Part shown: positions 18,188 through 26,698 of the stretch, piece after piece | How positions within the stretch are numbered: position 1 is the first letter of the stretch | How the letters are laid out: each line of letters begins with the position of its first letter | Source: Martinezella lusitana | GTDB lineage: Bacteria > Pseudomonadota > Alphaproteobacteria > Rhizobiales > Rhizobiaceae | Reading direction: 5' to 3' | DNA length: 51,959 nucleotides | Assembly: GCF_900094565.1 (NCBI RefSeq) | Contig: NZ_FMAF01000035.1 | Coordinates: 1 to 51,959, forward strand | Position numbers and translations under genes: made by a program | The notes under the pieces: generated by a model | The model's input: only the letters and a program-made list of their open reading frames with translations | Databases searched by the model: none | What the model was told of the DNA's origin: nothing

Positions 18188-19048
18188 TCACGACGATACC
18201 CCCTTCTGATCATAAACATCCTGGAATTCCCGCGGGGACATCCCGATCTGGTCGCGAAAAACAGCATAGAAACGGCTGACGGAGCCGAAGCCCGACTCAT
18301 AGGCAATTGCTGCGGCGATCTTCTCGCTAGTAACCAGCAGTCTTTGTGCTGTTACTAGCCTTCGCCGGGTGAGGTATTGTGTGATCGTCATCCCAAGCGA
18401 TTTATGAAACAAGGTCATGGCATATTTCGGATGCAGCGACACCGCGTCGGCAATCGCGGCCACCGTCAATGCAGAATCGGATCGCTCGCTGATGTAACGG
18501 GTCATTTCGATGATCTTCCGGTGCGTGTTGCCCGGCGACGCGGCGTGCGAAGGCGAGATGTCAACCAGGTTGATCCACCCTTTTGTATCGGCGCGTCTGA
18601 GGCGCAATTCCAGGTGACGATAGTTAAGCTCGGACAAGAACGGATCGCTGGTCTGCAGTTCAAAGCGAATTTGCCGCATCAGGGCGTCATCCATGGGCAG
18701 GCGTTCGCCGATCTTGATGAAGCCACCGGCCAGAATGGCTGATTTCAACTCCGGACTGAACGGAGCGAACATGAACATTTCGAGTGGCACATAAATGCAT
18801 ACGAAGCGACTGTGCGGCTTCACAGCAATGGCCTGGTGCGGAATCGCGCCCCAGAAAAAGACGAAATCATCTTCCGTCACCTCCACCATCTTGCCGTTGT
18901 AGAGATAGGTAACTGCACCAGCGTAGAGATAATTGATCTCGATTTGATTGTGGGCGTGCGGCTTTGCCATGGGTAGCACCAATTCCCGCCGATCGGCCGA
19001 AAATCGATCTTCGGCAACGCCGAATGGAGCCTTGCGCCTCACTGTCAT
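18188..19048 (-). CDS. AraC family transcriptional regulator of the adjacent sugar operon
   Basis: A 286-residue regulator with an N-terminal cupin-like sensing domain ('PHAHNQIEINYLYAGAVTYL' and 'DDFVFFWGAIPHQAIAV') and two C-terminal HTH motifs: 'LTVAAIADAVSLHPKYAMTL' with 'FHKSLGMTITQYLTRRRLV', and 'IAAAIAYESGFGSVSRFYAVF' with 'PREFQDVYD'. It is transcribed away from the ABC transporter/beta-galactosidase operon, which starts 128 bp away, a standard arrangement for a local activator that responds to the transported sugar. I take the ATG at 19048; an ATG at 19108 is in frame but its product begins with an unlikely Trp/Cys-rich stretch. Ligand not determined; a galactoside is inferred from the neighbours. 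Confidence 0.88.
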   Translation of the reverse strand: MTVRRKAPFGVAEDRFSADRRELVLPMAKPHAHNQIEINYLYAGAVTYLYNGKMVEVTEDDFVFFWGAIPHQAIAVKPHSRFVCIYVPLEMFMFAPFSPELKSAILAGGFIKIGERLPMDDALMRQIRFELQTSDPFLSELNYRHLELRLRRADTKGWINLVDISPSHAASPGNTHRKIIEMTRYISERSDSALTVAAIADAVSLHPKYAMTLFHKSLGMTITQYLTRRRLVTAQRLLVTSEKIAAAIAYESGFGSVSRFYAVFRDQIGMSPREFQDVYDQKGVSS

Positions 19049-19176
19049 ATATGGAGATCCAACTATCCAAGAATAAATTATACCAAACCGCGACGACCAT
19101 ATGCACAAAATTTATATAGAGGTGAAGTGTGATGTTTTTTTCACCACTTTATCGTCCTAACCAGCGAGACCGATTC

Positions 19177-20409
19177 ATGAAGCTTTCCCATTCCTTGGCT
19201 TGCCTGCTTCTCGGTACGAGCGCTCTGGCGGCATCCTCTGCCTTTGCCGGAACGGTCGTCCTCAATGCGTCTGTTGCCAGCGCTCCCGATCGCGATGCCG
19301 TCAACGGCGCTGTCGCTTCCTTCGAGAAGGCCAATCCGGACATCAAGGTGGAGGTGAACTTCTACGATGAGGAAAGCAACAAGACCGCCATCCGCAACTG
19401 GCTGACGACAAGTCCGCCGGACATCATCAAGTGGTATGCCGGAAACAAGATGGCCCAGTTCGTGAAGCCCGGCCTGCTCGCCGATGTCAGCGATATCTGG
19501 ACGCCACAGGTGAAGGCGGAATTTGGTCCGGGCATGGTGGATTCGATCAGTGTCGATGGCAAGCAGTACGGCATGCCGACTTCCTATTCGACCTGGGCCA
19601 TCTACTACCGCAAGGATGTATTTGCCGCCGCTGGAGTCGCCCCGTTCAAGACCTTCGACGACCTCGTCGCCAGCTGCAAGGTCTTTCGTGCCAAGGGCAT
19701 TACGCCGGTGGCGCTGGGATCGAAAGCCCCCTGGCCGCTCGCCGGCTGGTTCGACTATATCGACCTCAGGCAAAACGGCTACGCCTTTCATATGGATCTG
19801 ATGAACGGCAAGGTCAGCTGGACCGACGACAAGGTCAAGACGGTGTTTGCTGACTGGAAGAAGATGGTCGATGCCAACTGCTTTGCTGAAAATCACACCA
19901 ATCTCGCCTGGCGCGAAGGGCTGGCAATGATGAACCAGGGCCAGGCAGCGATGATGCTGATGGGCAACTATCTGATCGACAGCCTGACGCCCGAATCAGA
20001 GCCGGTGACGGAAGCGATGAGTTTCCCAACGATCGACCCGACCGTGCCGCGCGCCGAGGATGCGCCGATCGAGACCTACCATATTCCAGCCAAGGCAAAG
20101 AACATCCCGGACGCCAAGAAATTCCTGGCCTATCTCGGCCAGGCCGACGTCCAGATGCAGATGACGCAAGCCTATCACATCCTCCCTGCCAACCCGAAGG
20201 CAAAACCGCCGGAAAACCGCCTGCTGCAGGAAAGCGCGTCGCTGGCTTCCGGCGCGCAGTCCTATGCCCAGTTCATCGACCGAGACACCGCCGATGCCGT
20301 CTCCACGATCGCGATGACCGGCTTCCAGGAGTTTCTGGTCCACCCGGATCGTCTTGGCCGCATCCTGCAGAACATAGATCGTGCCGCCAAACGCGCATAC
20401 CCGAACTGA
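19177..20409 (+). CDS. Sugar ABC transporter substrate-binding protein (lactose/galactoside type)
   Basis: Periplasmic binding protein of the CUT1 family, 410 residues. Signal peptide 'MKLSHSLACLLLGTSALAAS' with cleavage after S-A-F-A near 24. The mature part has the family's 'AVASFEKANPDIKVEVNFYD', 'DIIKWYAGNKMAQFVKPGLL' and 'GKQYGMPTSYSTWAIYYRKD' segments, the last being the usual sugar-cleft strand with aromatic residues. The ATG at 19177 is preferred over the open frame start at 19129 because the signal peptide begins there. First gene of a five-gene operon with two permeases, an ATPase and a GH42 beta-galactosidase, so a beta-galactoside such as lactose is the likely ligand (the role of LacE in rhizobial lac operons). 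Confidence 0.9.
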   Translation: MKLSHSLACLLLGTSALAASSAFAGTVVLNASVASAPDRDAVNGAVASFEKANPDIKVEVNFYDEESNKTAIRNWLTTSPPDIIKWYAGNKMAQFVKPGLLADVSDIWTPQVKAEFGPGMVDSISVDGKQYGMPTSYSTWAIYYRKDVFAAAGVAPFKTFDDLVASCKVFRAKGITPVALGSKAPWPLAGWFDYIDLRQNGYAFHMDLMNGKVSWTDDKVKTVFADWKKMVDANCFAENHTNLAWREGLAMMNQGQAAMMLMGNYLIDSLTPESEPVTEAMSFPTIDPTVPRAEDAPIETYHIPAKAKNIPDAKKFLAYLGQADVQMQMTQAYHILPANPKAKPPENRLLQESASLASGAQSYAQFIDRDTADAVSTIAMTGFQEFLVHPDRLGRILQNIDRAAKRAYPN

Positions 20410-20431
20410 GCATGCAAGGAATAAGCCTGCG

Positions 20432-21343
20432 ATGGTAAGCAATGTGTCCACGAACACCTTCGCACCAAGCCTATGGAAGCGCTATCAGCGACGGCTCGCT
20501 CCGCCGCTGTTCGTCGCCCCTGCCTTGATCATGTTCGGGATTTTCGTCATCTGGCCAGTGCTGGAAAGCCTGTGGCTAAGCCTGCATGACTGGGACGGGA
20601 TCGGCGAGAACCGCTTTGTCGGGCTGGACAATTACGTCGAGTTGTTCCGCGACGATCCGGTCTTCTGGACGGCGCTGAAGAACAATATCTACTGGCTCGT
20701 CGCCTTTCTGTTCGCACCTGCCTTTGGCCTGGCTCTGGCGCTGTTTCTGAACCAGGCGGGGCTGGCAATGCGCTTCGTCAAGTCGCTATACTTCATGCCG
20801 TTCGTCATCAGCCAGGTCGTCGTCGGCCTGATGTTCGGCTGGTTCTTCAATGCCGAATTCGGCCTGCTGAACCATATCCTGACCGCCCTCGACCTGCCGA
20901 AGATCGCCCTGCTCGAAGACGAGAGGTTCTCGACCTTCGCCATCATCGCGGCCGGTCTCTGGCCGCAGGTCGCCTATTGCATGATCCTCTATCTCACGGG
21001 CCTGACGGCCATCAATCCGGAATTGATCGAGGCGGCGCGAATGGAAGGCGTCAAGGGCTGGAAGCTGTTGTGGCATATCGTCTTGCCGCAATTGCTGCCG
21101 GCGACCTCGATCGCCGTCATCGTCTCGGTCGTCGGCGCGCTACGATCCTTCGATCTGGTCTCGGTGATGACCGGCGGCGGACCATACGATTCCTCGACGG
21201 TGCTCGCCTATTACATGTATGAGCAGACATTCGGGGCGCTGCGCATCGGTTATGGTGCGGCTATCGCCACCTGCCTTTTTCTGCTGATGGATGTCTGCGT
21301 CGTCATCTATCTGCTGCGCTCACTGCCCAGCAACAAGAGGTAG
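20432..21343 (+). CDS. Sugar ABC transporter permease (MalF type)
   Basis: A 303-residue CUT1 permease with six membrane segments, the first at about 25-45 ('LFVAPALIMFGIFVIWPVLE'). The cytoplasmic ATPase-contact loop (EAA motif) reads 'ELIEAARMEGVKGWKLLWHI' followed by V-L-P, a close match to E-A-A-x-x-x-G-x(9)-I-x-L-P. The ATG at 20432 has AAGGA 12 bp upstream and follows the binding-protein stop by 22 bp; the longer open frame from 20381 overlaps that gene and is not used. It pairs with the MalG-type permease at 21349. Equivalent to LacF of rhizobial lactose systems by position. Confidence 0.92.
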   Translation: MVSNVSTNTFAPSLWKRYQRRLAPPLFVAPALIMFGIFVIWPVLESLWLSLHDWDGIGENRFVGLDNYVELFRDDPVFWTALKNNIYWLVAFLFAPAFGLALALFLNQAGLAMRFVKSLYFMPFVISQVVVGLMFGWFFNAEFGLLNHILTALDLPKIALLEDERFSTFAIIAAGLWPQVAYCMILYLTGLTAINPELIEAARMEGVKGWKLLWHIVLPQLLPATSIAVIVSVVGALRSFDLVSVMTGGGPYDSSTVLAYYMYEQTFGALRIGYGAAIATCLFLLMDVCVVIYLLRSLPSNKR

Positions 21344-21348
21344 CGCCG

Positions 21349-22203
21349 ATGTTTCCTGCTCCCATCACCAACGCGTCGGCCAAGGCACGGGCCGGCTACC
21401 ACATCGCTGTGTGGATCGGCCTGATCATCTGGATTCTGCCGATCATCGCCGTGGCATTGACATCAATACGCTCCGTCCAGGATCTCAACGCCGGCAATTA
21501 TTGGGGCTGGCCGACCGAGACGATGTTCGTCGAGAATTACCGCAAGGTCTTCACTTCATCGCCAATGCTGCGCTTTCTCTTGAACAGCACCGTCATCACG
21601 CTGGTATCCGTCTGCGGTGCCATCGCACTGGCGACGATGGCAGGCTTCGCGCTCAGCAAATATCGCTTTCCTGGCAGCACGGCGTTGCTAGCGCTTTTCA
21701 TCACCGGCAACTTCGTGCCGTTTCAGATGTTAATGATCCCTGTCCGAGATCTGTCGATCCATATCATCCCCGTCTATGACACCATATGGGCACTGATCCT
21801 GTTCCATATCGCCTTCCAGACGGGCTTCTGCACTCTGTTTATGCGCAACTTCATCGCCGAACTGCCCGATGAATTGATCGAGGCGGCGCGGGTCGAGGGT
21901 GTCGGCGAATTCAAGATCTTCTGGCATGTCATCGTGCCGCTGGTCCGTCCGGCCATGGCCGCCTTATTCGTATTGGTCTTCACTTTCGTCTGGAACGATT
22001 TCTTCTGGTCGCTGGTGCTCGTGCAATCGGATTCCGCCCGGCCGGTGACAGCAGGCCTGCAGGCGTTGCGCGAAACCTGGACAACCACATGGCATCTGGT
22101 CTCGGCCGGTTCGCTGCTGGCAGCGATGCCACCGGTCATCGTCTTTTTCCTGATGCAGCGCCAGTTCATAGCAGGCCTGACATTCGGCGCGACCAAGGGC
22201 TAA
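21349..22203 (+). CDS. Sugar ABC transporter permease (MalG type)
   Basis: A 284-residue CUT1 permease. The EAA loop is 'ELIEAARVEGVGEFKIFWHV' followed by I-V-P-L-V-R-P, and the N-terminal half has the MalG-type 'AIALATMAGFALSKYRFPGS' helix with the A-x-x-x-S-K-Y-R-F-P-G motif. It starts 5 bp after the preceding permease stop with AAGAGG as ribosome binding site, so translation is probably coupled. It forms the transmembrane pore with the MalF-type partner. Equivalent to LacG of rhizobial lactose systems by position. Confidence 0.92.
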   Translation: MFPAPITNASAKARAGYHIAVWIGLIIWILPIIAVALTSIRSVQDLNAGNYWGWPTETMFVENYRKVFTSSPMLRFLLNSTVITLVSVCGAIALATMAGFALSKYRFPGSTALLALFITGNFVPFQMLMIPVRDLSIHIIPVYDTIWALILFHIAFQTGFCTLFMRNFIAELPDELIEAARVEGVGEFKIFWHVIVPLVRPAMAALFVLVFTFVWNDFFWSLVLVQSDSARPVTAGLQALRETWTTTWHLVSAGSLLAAMPPVIVFFLMQRQFIAGLTFGATKG

Positions 22204-22223
22204 TTTTGAGGAACACCAACGCA

Positions 22224-23321
22224 ATGGCCTATGTGACACTGGAGAAGGTCTCCAAGGACTTTGGCAAGACCCGCGTCATCGATGCCATCGATCTTACCAT
22301 CGATAATGGCGAGTTCGTCGTTTTCGTCGGCCCTTCCGGCTGCGGCAAGTCTACGCTGCTACGTCTGGTCGCGGGTCTCGAAACCATGACGGGCGGAAGC
22401 CTGACGATCGATGGCGTGAATATGACCGATGTCGACTCTGCCAATCGCGGCATCGCCATGGTCTTCCAGTCCTATGCGCTCTATCCGCATATGACGGTGG
22501 CAGAGAACATCACCTTCGGGATGCGGATGGCCAAGGTTGCTAAGGCGGAGATCGCCGACAAGCTTTCCCGGGCGGCCAGAATGCTGCATCTGGAGCCGCT
22601 GCTCGACCGCAAGCCCGCCCAGCTTTCCGGCGGCCAGCGCCAGCGCGTCGCCATCGGCCGGGCGATCGTCCGCGATCCGAGCGTCTTCCTGTTCGACGAG
22701 CCGCTCTCCAACCTCGATGCGGCGCTAAGGCATGAGATGCGCATCGAGATTCTGCGGCTGCACAAGGAGCTCGGCTCGACGATGATCTATGTCACCCACG
22801 ACCAGGTCGAGGCGATGACGATGGCTGACAAGATCGTCGTGCTCAATCGCGGCCAGATCGAGCAGGTCGGTTCGCCGCTCGATCTCTATCTCAACCCCGA
22901 CAACCTGTTCGTGGCACAATTTCTCGGCTCGCCCAAGATCAACAGCTTTCCGACGGTGATCGAAAGAATAGAAGCCGATGTTGCCTACGTTCGGTTACCC
23001 TCGGAGGTCTTGATGGCCATGCCGCTGAACGGGGCACTGGCTGCCGCCGGCGATGCGGTGACGTTTGCCGTGCGTCCGGAGCACTTCGTCGAGGCCAGCG
23101 CAGCCAGCGCCGTCATGCAGGGCGTTGTCGAACTAGTCGAGCATCTAGGATCCGATACCTTGCTCAGCCTGAGGACAGTCGAAGGCACGCCGATCACGGT
23201 GCGCACCAACGGCGTCAACCGGATCCGGACAGGAGAAACGATGGCAATCGGATTGACCCCCGGCAACTGTCAGATATTCGACAGCAGCGGCACGGCGCTG
23301 GTCCGCAACTCCATACAATAA
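22224..23321 (+). CDS. Sugar ABC transporter ATP-binding protein (UgpC/MsmK/LacK type)
   Basis: A 365-residue ATPase. Walker A G-P-S-G-C-G-K-S-T at 36-44, Q-loop 'MVFQSYALYPHMTVAENI', ABC signature L-S-G-G-Q-R-Q-R near 135, Walker B 'VFLFDEPLSNLDA', and the switch His in 'IYVTHDQVEAMTMAD'. The C-terminal third is the MOI/TOBE regulatory domain of CUT1 ATPases (FAVRPEHF ... VELVEHLGSDTLLSLRT). The ATG at 22224 has GAGGA upstream; the open frame to 22089 overlaps the permease and is not coding. It lies 20 bp from the permease stop. Many CUT1 ATPases serve several importers, so it may not be exclusive to this one. Confidence 0.93.
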   Translation: MAYVTLEKVSKDFGKTRVIDAIDLTIDNGEFVVFVGPSGCGKSTLLRLVAGLETMTGGSLTIDGVNMTDVDSANRGIAMVFQSYALYPHMTVAENITFGMRMAKVAKAEIADKLSRAARMLHLEPLLDRKPAQLSGGQRQRVAIGRAIVRDPSVFLFDEPLSNLDAALRHEMRIEILRLHKELGSTMIYVTHDQVEAMTMADKIVVLNRGQIEQVGSPLDLYLNPDNLFVAQFLGSPKINSFPTVIERIEADVAYVRLPSEVLMAMPLNGALAAAGDAVTFAVRPEHFVEASAASAVMQGVVELVEHLGSDTLLSLRTVEGTPITVRTNGVNRIRTGETMAIGLTPGNCQIFDSSGTALVRNSIQ

Positions 23322-23347
23322 CGCGTTTACTACCCAGGAATTTGTCC

Positions 23348-25285
23348 ATGCTAGGCGTTTGTTACTACCCAGAACATTGGAATGAGGAATGGTGGCCGGA
23401 GGACGCGCGGCAAATGCGCGAAATTGGCATCCGCTACGTGCGCATCGGCGAGTTCGCCTGGAGCCGCATGGAGCCGGAACAGGGACGCTACGACTGGGAC
23501 TGGCTTGATCGGGCTATAGAGATTTTGGCCGCCGAAGGTCTGAAGATCGTTCTCGGCACGCCGACGGCTGCGGCGCCGAAATGGCTGGTCGATCTCTATC
23601 CGGATGTCCTGCCCGTCGGCGAGGACGGTAAGGCGCGGCTGTTCGGATCGCGGCGGCACTACACGCCGGCCAGCGAGCAATGGCTGAGCGAAACGCGACG
23701 GATCGTCGAGGTGGTGGCCGCACGCTATGGCCGACATCCGGCCGTCGTCGGCTGGCAGATCGACAACGAGTTCGGCGGTGACGATACCGTCCTCTCCTAC
23801 GGACCGGAAGATGCCGCCGGATTCCGCAACTGGCTCAGCCAGCGCTATCAGTCGCCGCAGAGGCTCAACGAGGACTGGGGAAACGTCTTTTGGTCCATGG
23901 AAGTCAATTCCTTTGACGAGGTCATTCCACCGGTCGGCGCAGTCTCCGAGACCAACCCGGCGGCCCGCCTGGATTTCTGGCGCTACGCCTCGGACAGCCT
24001 GGCGGAGTATTGTGCGCTTCAGGCGGCGATCATCCGCAAGCATTCACCCGACCGTTTCATAACCCATAACTTCATGGGCTTCTTTCACAATTTCGATCAT
24101 TTCAAGCTCGCTGAATCGCTAGATTTCTGCAGCTGGGATTCTTATCCCCTGGGCAAGGTCGAGCATTTCCCACTGCCCGAAGCCGAGCGGGTGCGCTGGT
24201 ACAACACCTCCCATCCGGATTTCTCGGCGTTTCATCACGATCTCTACCGTGGCATCCGCAACGATCGCTTCTGGATCATGGAGCAGCAGCCCGGCCCCGT
24301 GAACTGGGCCCACTGGAATCCGGCGCCTGCCAATGGCATGGTGCGTCTATGGACCTGGGAGGCCTTCGCGCATGGGGCCGAAGTCGTCAGTTATTTCCGC
24401 TGGCGGCAGTTGCCGTATGCGCAGGAACAGATGCACGCCGGCCTGCAGCGCCCCGACCGACAGCCGTCTCCGGGCGGCCTGGAGGTGGCGCAGGTAGCGC
24501 GAGAAATAGAGGTAATGGGCGATCTGCCCCCGGTCGAGCGAGCGGAGGTGGCGATCGTCCTCGATTATGAAGCGTCATGGATCACCCGGATCCAGCCCCA
24601 GGGTGACGACTTCAACTACAAGCTACTGCTGCATGCGTGGTATGAGGCAGCCCGGCGGCTCGGTGTCGACGTAGACGTGGTCGCACCCGGACAATCGTTG
24701 GCGGGCTACAAGCTTGTGCTCGTGCCGTGTTTGCCGATCATCGATGACCGCAGCCTAGCTGCTTTCAAGGCGACGACCGCTCATATCATTTTCGGGCCGC
24801 GAACAGGATCGAAGACAACATCTCATGCGGTTCCCTGGGAATTGCCGCCCGGAGCGCTCCAATCGCTCGTCTCAGTAAAAGTTAGCGAGGTTTCGTCGCT
24901 GCGACCGGGTGTTTCGCTCTCTCTCACCGGTAGCAAGGCGTCCGGCGTGGCAACCCACTGGGCCGAGCGTCTGGAGACCGATCTTCCCGCCGATCTTACC
25001 TATGAGGACGGCTCGGCGGCAATGGTCACTCAACGCAACTGCTCCTATTTGGGTGCCTGGATTGACGGTGATTTTCTCAGGCAGATCTTTGCGGACTACC
25101 TGAAGGCTGAGGGCGTCGCCATGATCGAGCTGCCTGATCACATCAGGTTGCGTAAACGAGGTGCCTTGACGTTTGCCTTTAATTACGGCCCAATGCCGTG
25201 GACAGTGCCTTTCGGAGGGATACTGTTTCAGATCGGCAACGAAGTTGTAGGCCCTCACGATTTCGCTTGCTGGGTTGACGGCTAA
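23348..25285 (+). CDS. Beta-galactosidase, glycoside hydrolase family 42
   Basis: A cytoplasmic enzyme of 645 residues, the usual GH42 length, that splits terminal beta-galactose from imported galactosides. The N-terminal TIM barrel starts 'MLGVCYYPEHWNEEWWPEDA' and contains 'GEFAWSRMEPEQGRYDWDWL'. The acid/base glutamate is in 'VVGWQIDNEFGG' (Glu 141) and the nucleophile in 'RFWIMEQQPGPVNWA' (Glu 312). The trimerisation domain ('RAEVAIVLDYEASW') and a C-terminal beta domain follow. The ATG at 23348 has AGGA 8 bp upstream; a TTG two codons earlier is also in frame. Last gene of the operon, 26 bp after the ATPase stop. With the importer it forms a complete galactoside uptake and cleavage pathway; later galactose steps are not in the window. 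Confidence 0.93.
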   Translation: MLGVCYYPEHWNEEWWPEDARQMREIGIRYVRIGEFAWSRMEPEQGRYDWDWLDRAIEILAAEGLKIVLGTPTAAAPKWLVDLYPDVLPVGEDGKARLFGSRRHYTPASEQWLSETRRIVEVVAARYGRHPAVVGWQIDNEFGGDDTVLSYGPEDAAGFRNWLSQRYQSPQRLNEDWGNVFWSMEVNSFDEVIPPVGAVSETNPAARLDFWRYASDSLAEYCALQAAIIRKHSPDRFITHNFMGFFHNFDHFKLAESLDFCSWDSYPLGKVEHFPLPEAERVRWYNTSHPDFSAFHHDLYRGIRNDRFWIMEQQPGPVNWAHWNPAPANGMVRLWTWEAFAHGAEVVSYFRWRQLPYAQEQMHAGLQRPDRQPSPGGLEVAQVAREIEVMGDLPPVERAEVAIVLDYEASWITRIQPQGDDFNYKLLLHAWYEAARRLGVDVDVVAPGQSLAGYKLVLVPCLPIIDDRSLAAFKATTAHIIFGPRTGSKTTSHAVPWELPPGALQSLVSVKVSEVSSLRPGVSLSLTGSKASGVATHWAERLETDLPADLTYEDGSAAMVTQRNCSYLGAWIDGDFLRQIFADYLKAEGVAMIELPDHIRLRKRGALTFAFNYGPMPWTVPFGGILFQIGNEVVGPHDFACWVDG

Positions 25286-25381
25286 CGTCCTGCCCGAAGC
25301 GGGAGAAATTTCAAGTGGAGACGGGCCATACGTTGTCCCTTCTTGCGCTTGTACCCATCGGGACCTACGACCCGTTGGGTC

Positions 25382-25533
25382 CGATCCTTCAAAACCGCGC
25401 GTCGAACGATCGCTGCGTTCGAAGCCATGCTCTGGCTGCGGAAGGGGTTTGGCTTCACGGCGAATGGACCGTCAACGATCAAAACGATCTACTCGCACGC
25501 CTCTTCGGGCTCTAAAAGGTTAACAAAGCAAGA
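25382..25533 (+). pseudogene. IS6-family transposase C-terminal relic
   Basis: In one frame 'RSFKTARRTIAAFEAMLWLR' then 'KGFGFT'; in the next frame 'EWTVNDQNDLLARLFGL', a TAA, then K-V-N-K-A. Together this is the conserved tail of a group of IS6 transposases, where the end reads ...F-G-L-Q-K-V-N-K-A. Relative to that pattern there is a frameshift near 25460 and the Gln codon before K-V-N-K-A has become TAA. About 45 residues remain. The rest of 25286-25694 (about 410 bp between the beta-galactosidase and the LysR gene) holds nothing else I can recognise. Confidence 0.65.
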
Positions 25534-25694
25534 AAATCAATCGCGCAGTGCGGTCCCTTTGGCCTCGCTGAAAATTTGCAACACGCCCGCCGCGAAACTA
25601 TTGATGCCATCTGTAGGGCGCTATGTCGAGACCGTGGCCCTTTGTCGGCTTGGATTGCATTCGACGCTCGTAAATGCATGGTTCCAAGGACCGA

Positions 25695-26618
25695 TCAAAT
25701 GCTCTTTCCGAGGACTTGAACAACGGAATCGCGAGCGACCTCGATTGCCGCCGCGACCCGACTGACCCGCGCTGCGCCGACCCTGTGGGCGAGCATTACG
25801 TCTACCGGCGGTGATCGCCAGTCCGGCAGAACGTGGGCCAGCTTTCCATCCCTCACGTCGGTCTGTACCATGAACGCGGGCACCTCGGCGACCCCGTGGC
25901 CTGTCCGCGCCAGCCGCACCAGCATGTCGAAATCCTGGGCGGCAAATTTGGCTTGCCTGTCGATCAACACCTCGTTTTTCGGCCGCGATATGGACTGTAA
26001 TCGCCACTCCACGCGGGGTGCTCGTCCCGAGAATGCAAGCAGCGGCAGACCGTTCAAATCCGCAGTCGATCCGATCTTTGCGGCTGGATGTGTCGGCGCA
26101 CAAACCAAGATGCGCGAGAACGACCCCAATCTGTTGGCGACGAGGCTATCGTCATGGACATGCCCGGCGCGGATCGCGAAGTCGAACACGGGGTCTTGTA
26201 AATCGTCCATCCCGTAGTTCGGAGACACGACAAGCACGATGTCGGGATAGCGCTCCTGTAGCTCAGGAACGAGCCGTTCGAGAACGGCGCTCCCCAATGC
26301 GGGTGGTACAGCAATTTTCACTGTCCCGCGCGGGGTGGTGTAAGTGCGCGCGGCTTCTTCCAACAGATTATCGGCCTCGGCCAGAAGCGATTGCACCCGC
26401 GGAAGCATCTGCTCTCCCTCGCGGGTAAGCGCTACCCGCCGGGAGCTTCTCTCGAACAAGCGCCCCCCGAGCCCTTCCTCGAGCCGTGTCAGCGAATGCG
26501 ATATCGTAGACTTGGAGACCCCGAGGGCAGCCGCCGCAGACGTCAGTCCCCCATAGTGCGCGATGGCCGCGAACACCCGAAGCCCCTCCAAATCAATCGT
26601 TCTGCTTTCCCGAACCAT
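25695..26618 (-). CDS. LysR family transcriptional regulator
   Basis: A 307-residue LysR-type regulator. The winged HTH is at the N-terminus: 'LEGLRVFAAIAHYGGLTSAA' with 'AALGVSKSTISHSLTRLEEG' and 'LGGRLFERSSRRVALTREGE'. The effector-binding domain begins at about 95 ('GTVKIAVPPALGSAVLERLV'). It is divergent from the SDR gene at 26699, the classical LysR arrangement in which the regulator controls the neighbour and itself. Possible ATG starts are at 26618, 26627 and 26687; the first two fit the family's length. A T-N11-A type palindrome overlaps this start region. The effector is unknown. Confidence 0.88.
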   Translation of the reverse strand: MVRESRTIDLEGLRVFAAIAHYGGLTSAAAALGVSKSTISHSLTRLEEGLGGRLFERSSRRVALTREGEQMLPRVQSLLAEADNLLEEAARTYTTPRGTVKIAVPPALGSAVLERLVPELQERYPDIVLVVSPNYGMDDLQDPVFDFAIRAGHVHDDSLVANRLGSFSRILVCAPTHPAAKIGSTADLNGLPLLAFSGRAPRVEWRLQSISRPKNEVLIDRQAKFAAQDFDMLVRLARTGHGVAEVPAFMVQTDVRDGKLAHVLPDWRSPPVDVMLAHRVGAARVSRVAAAIEVARDSVVQVLGKSI

Positions 26619-26637
26619 GTGTTGCATTGAACCACAT
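26617..26637. promoter_or_regulatory. LysR-type T-N11-A box
   Basis: ATGTG at 26617-26621 and CACAT at 26633-26637 are inverted repeats around an 11-bp centre, the classical LysR-family site. It lies between the divergent LysR and SDR genes and overlaps the LysR start codon region, as expected for autorepression. The assignment rests on pattern and position only. Confidence 0.45.
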
Positions 26638-26698
26638 TGTTTCATTTCTCGCAACTGATAATTTTCCCTCATCCTCAAGCCATCCAAAGGAGACGATG

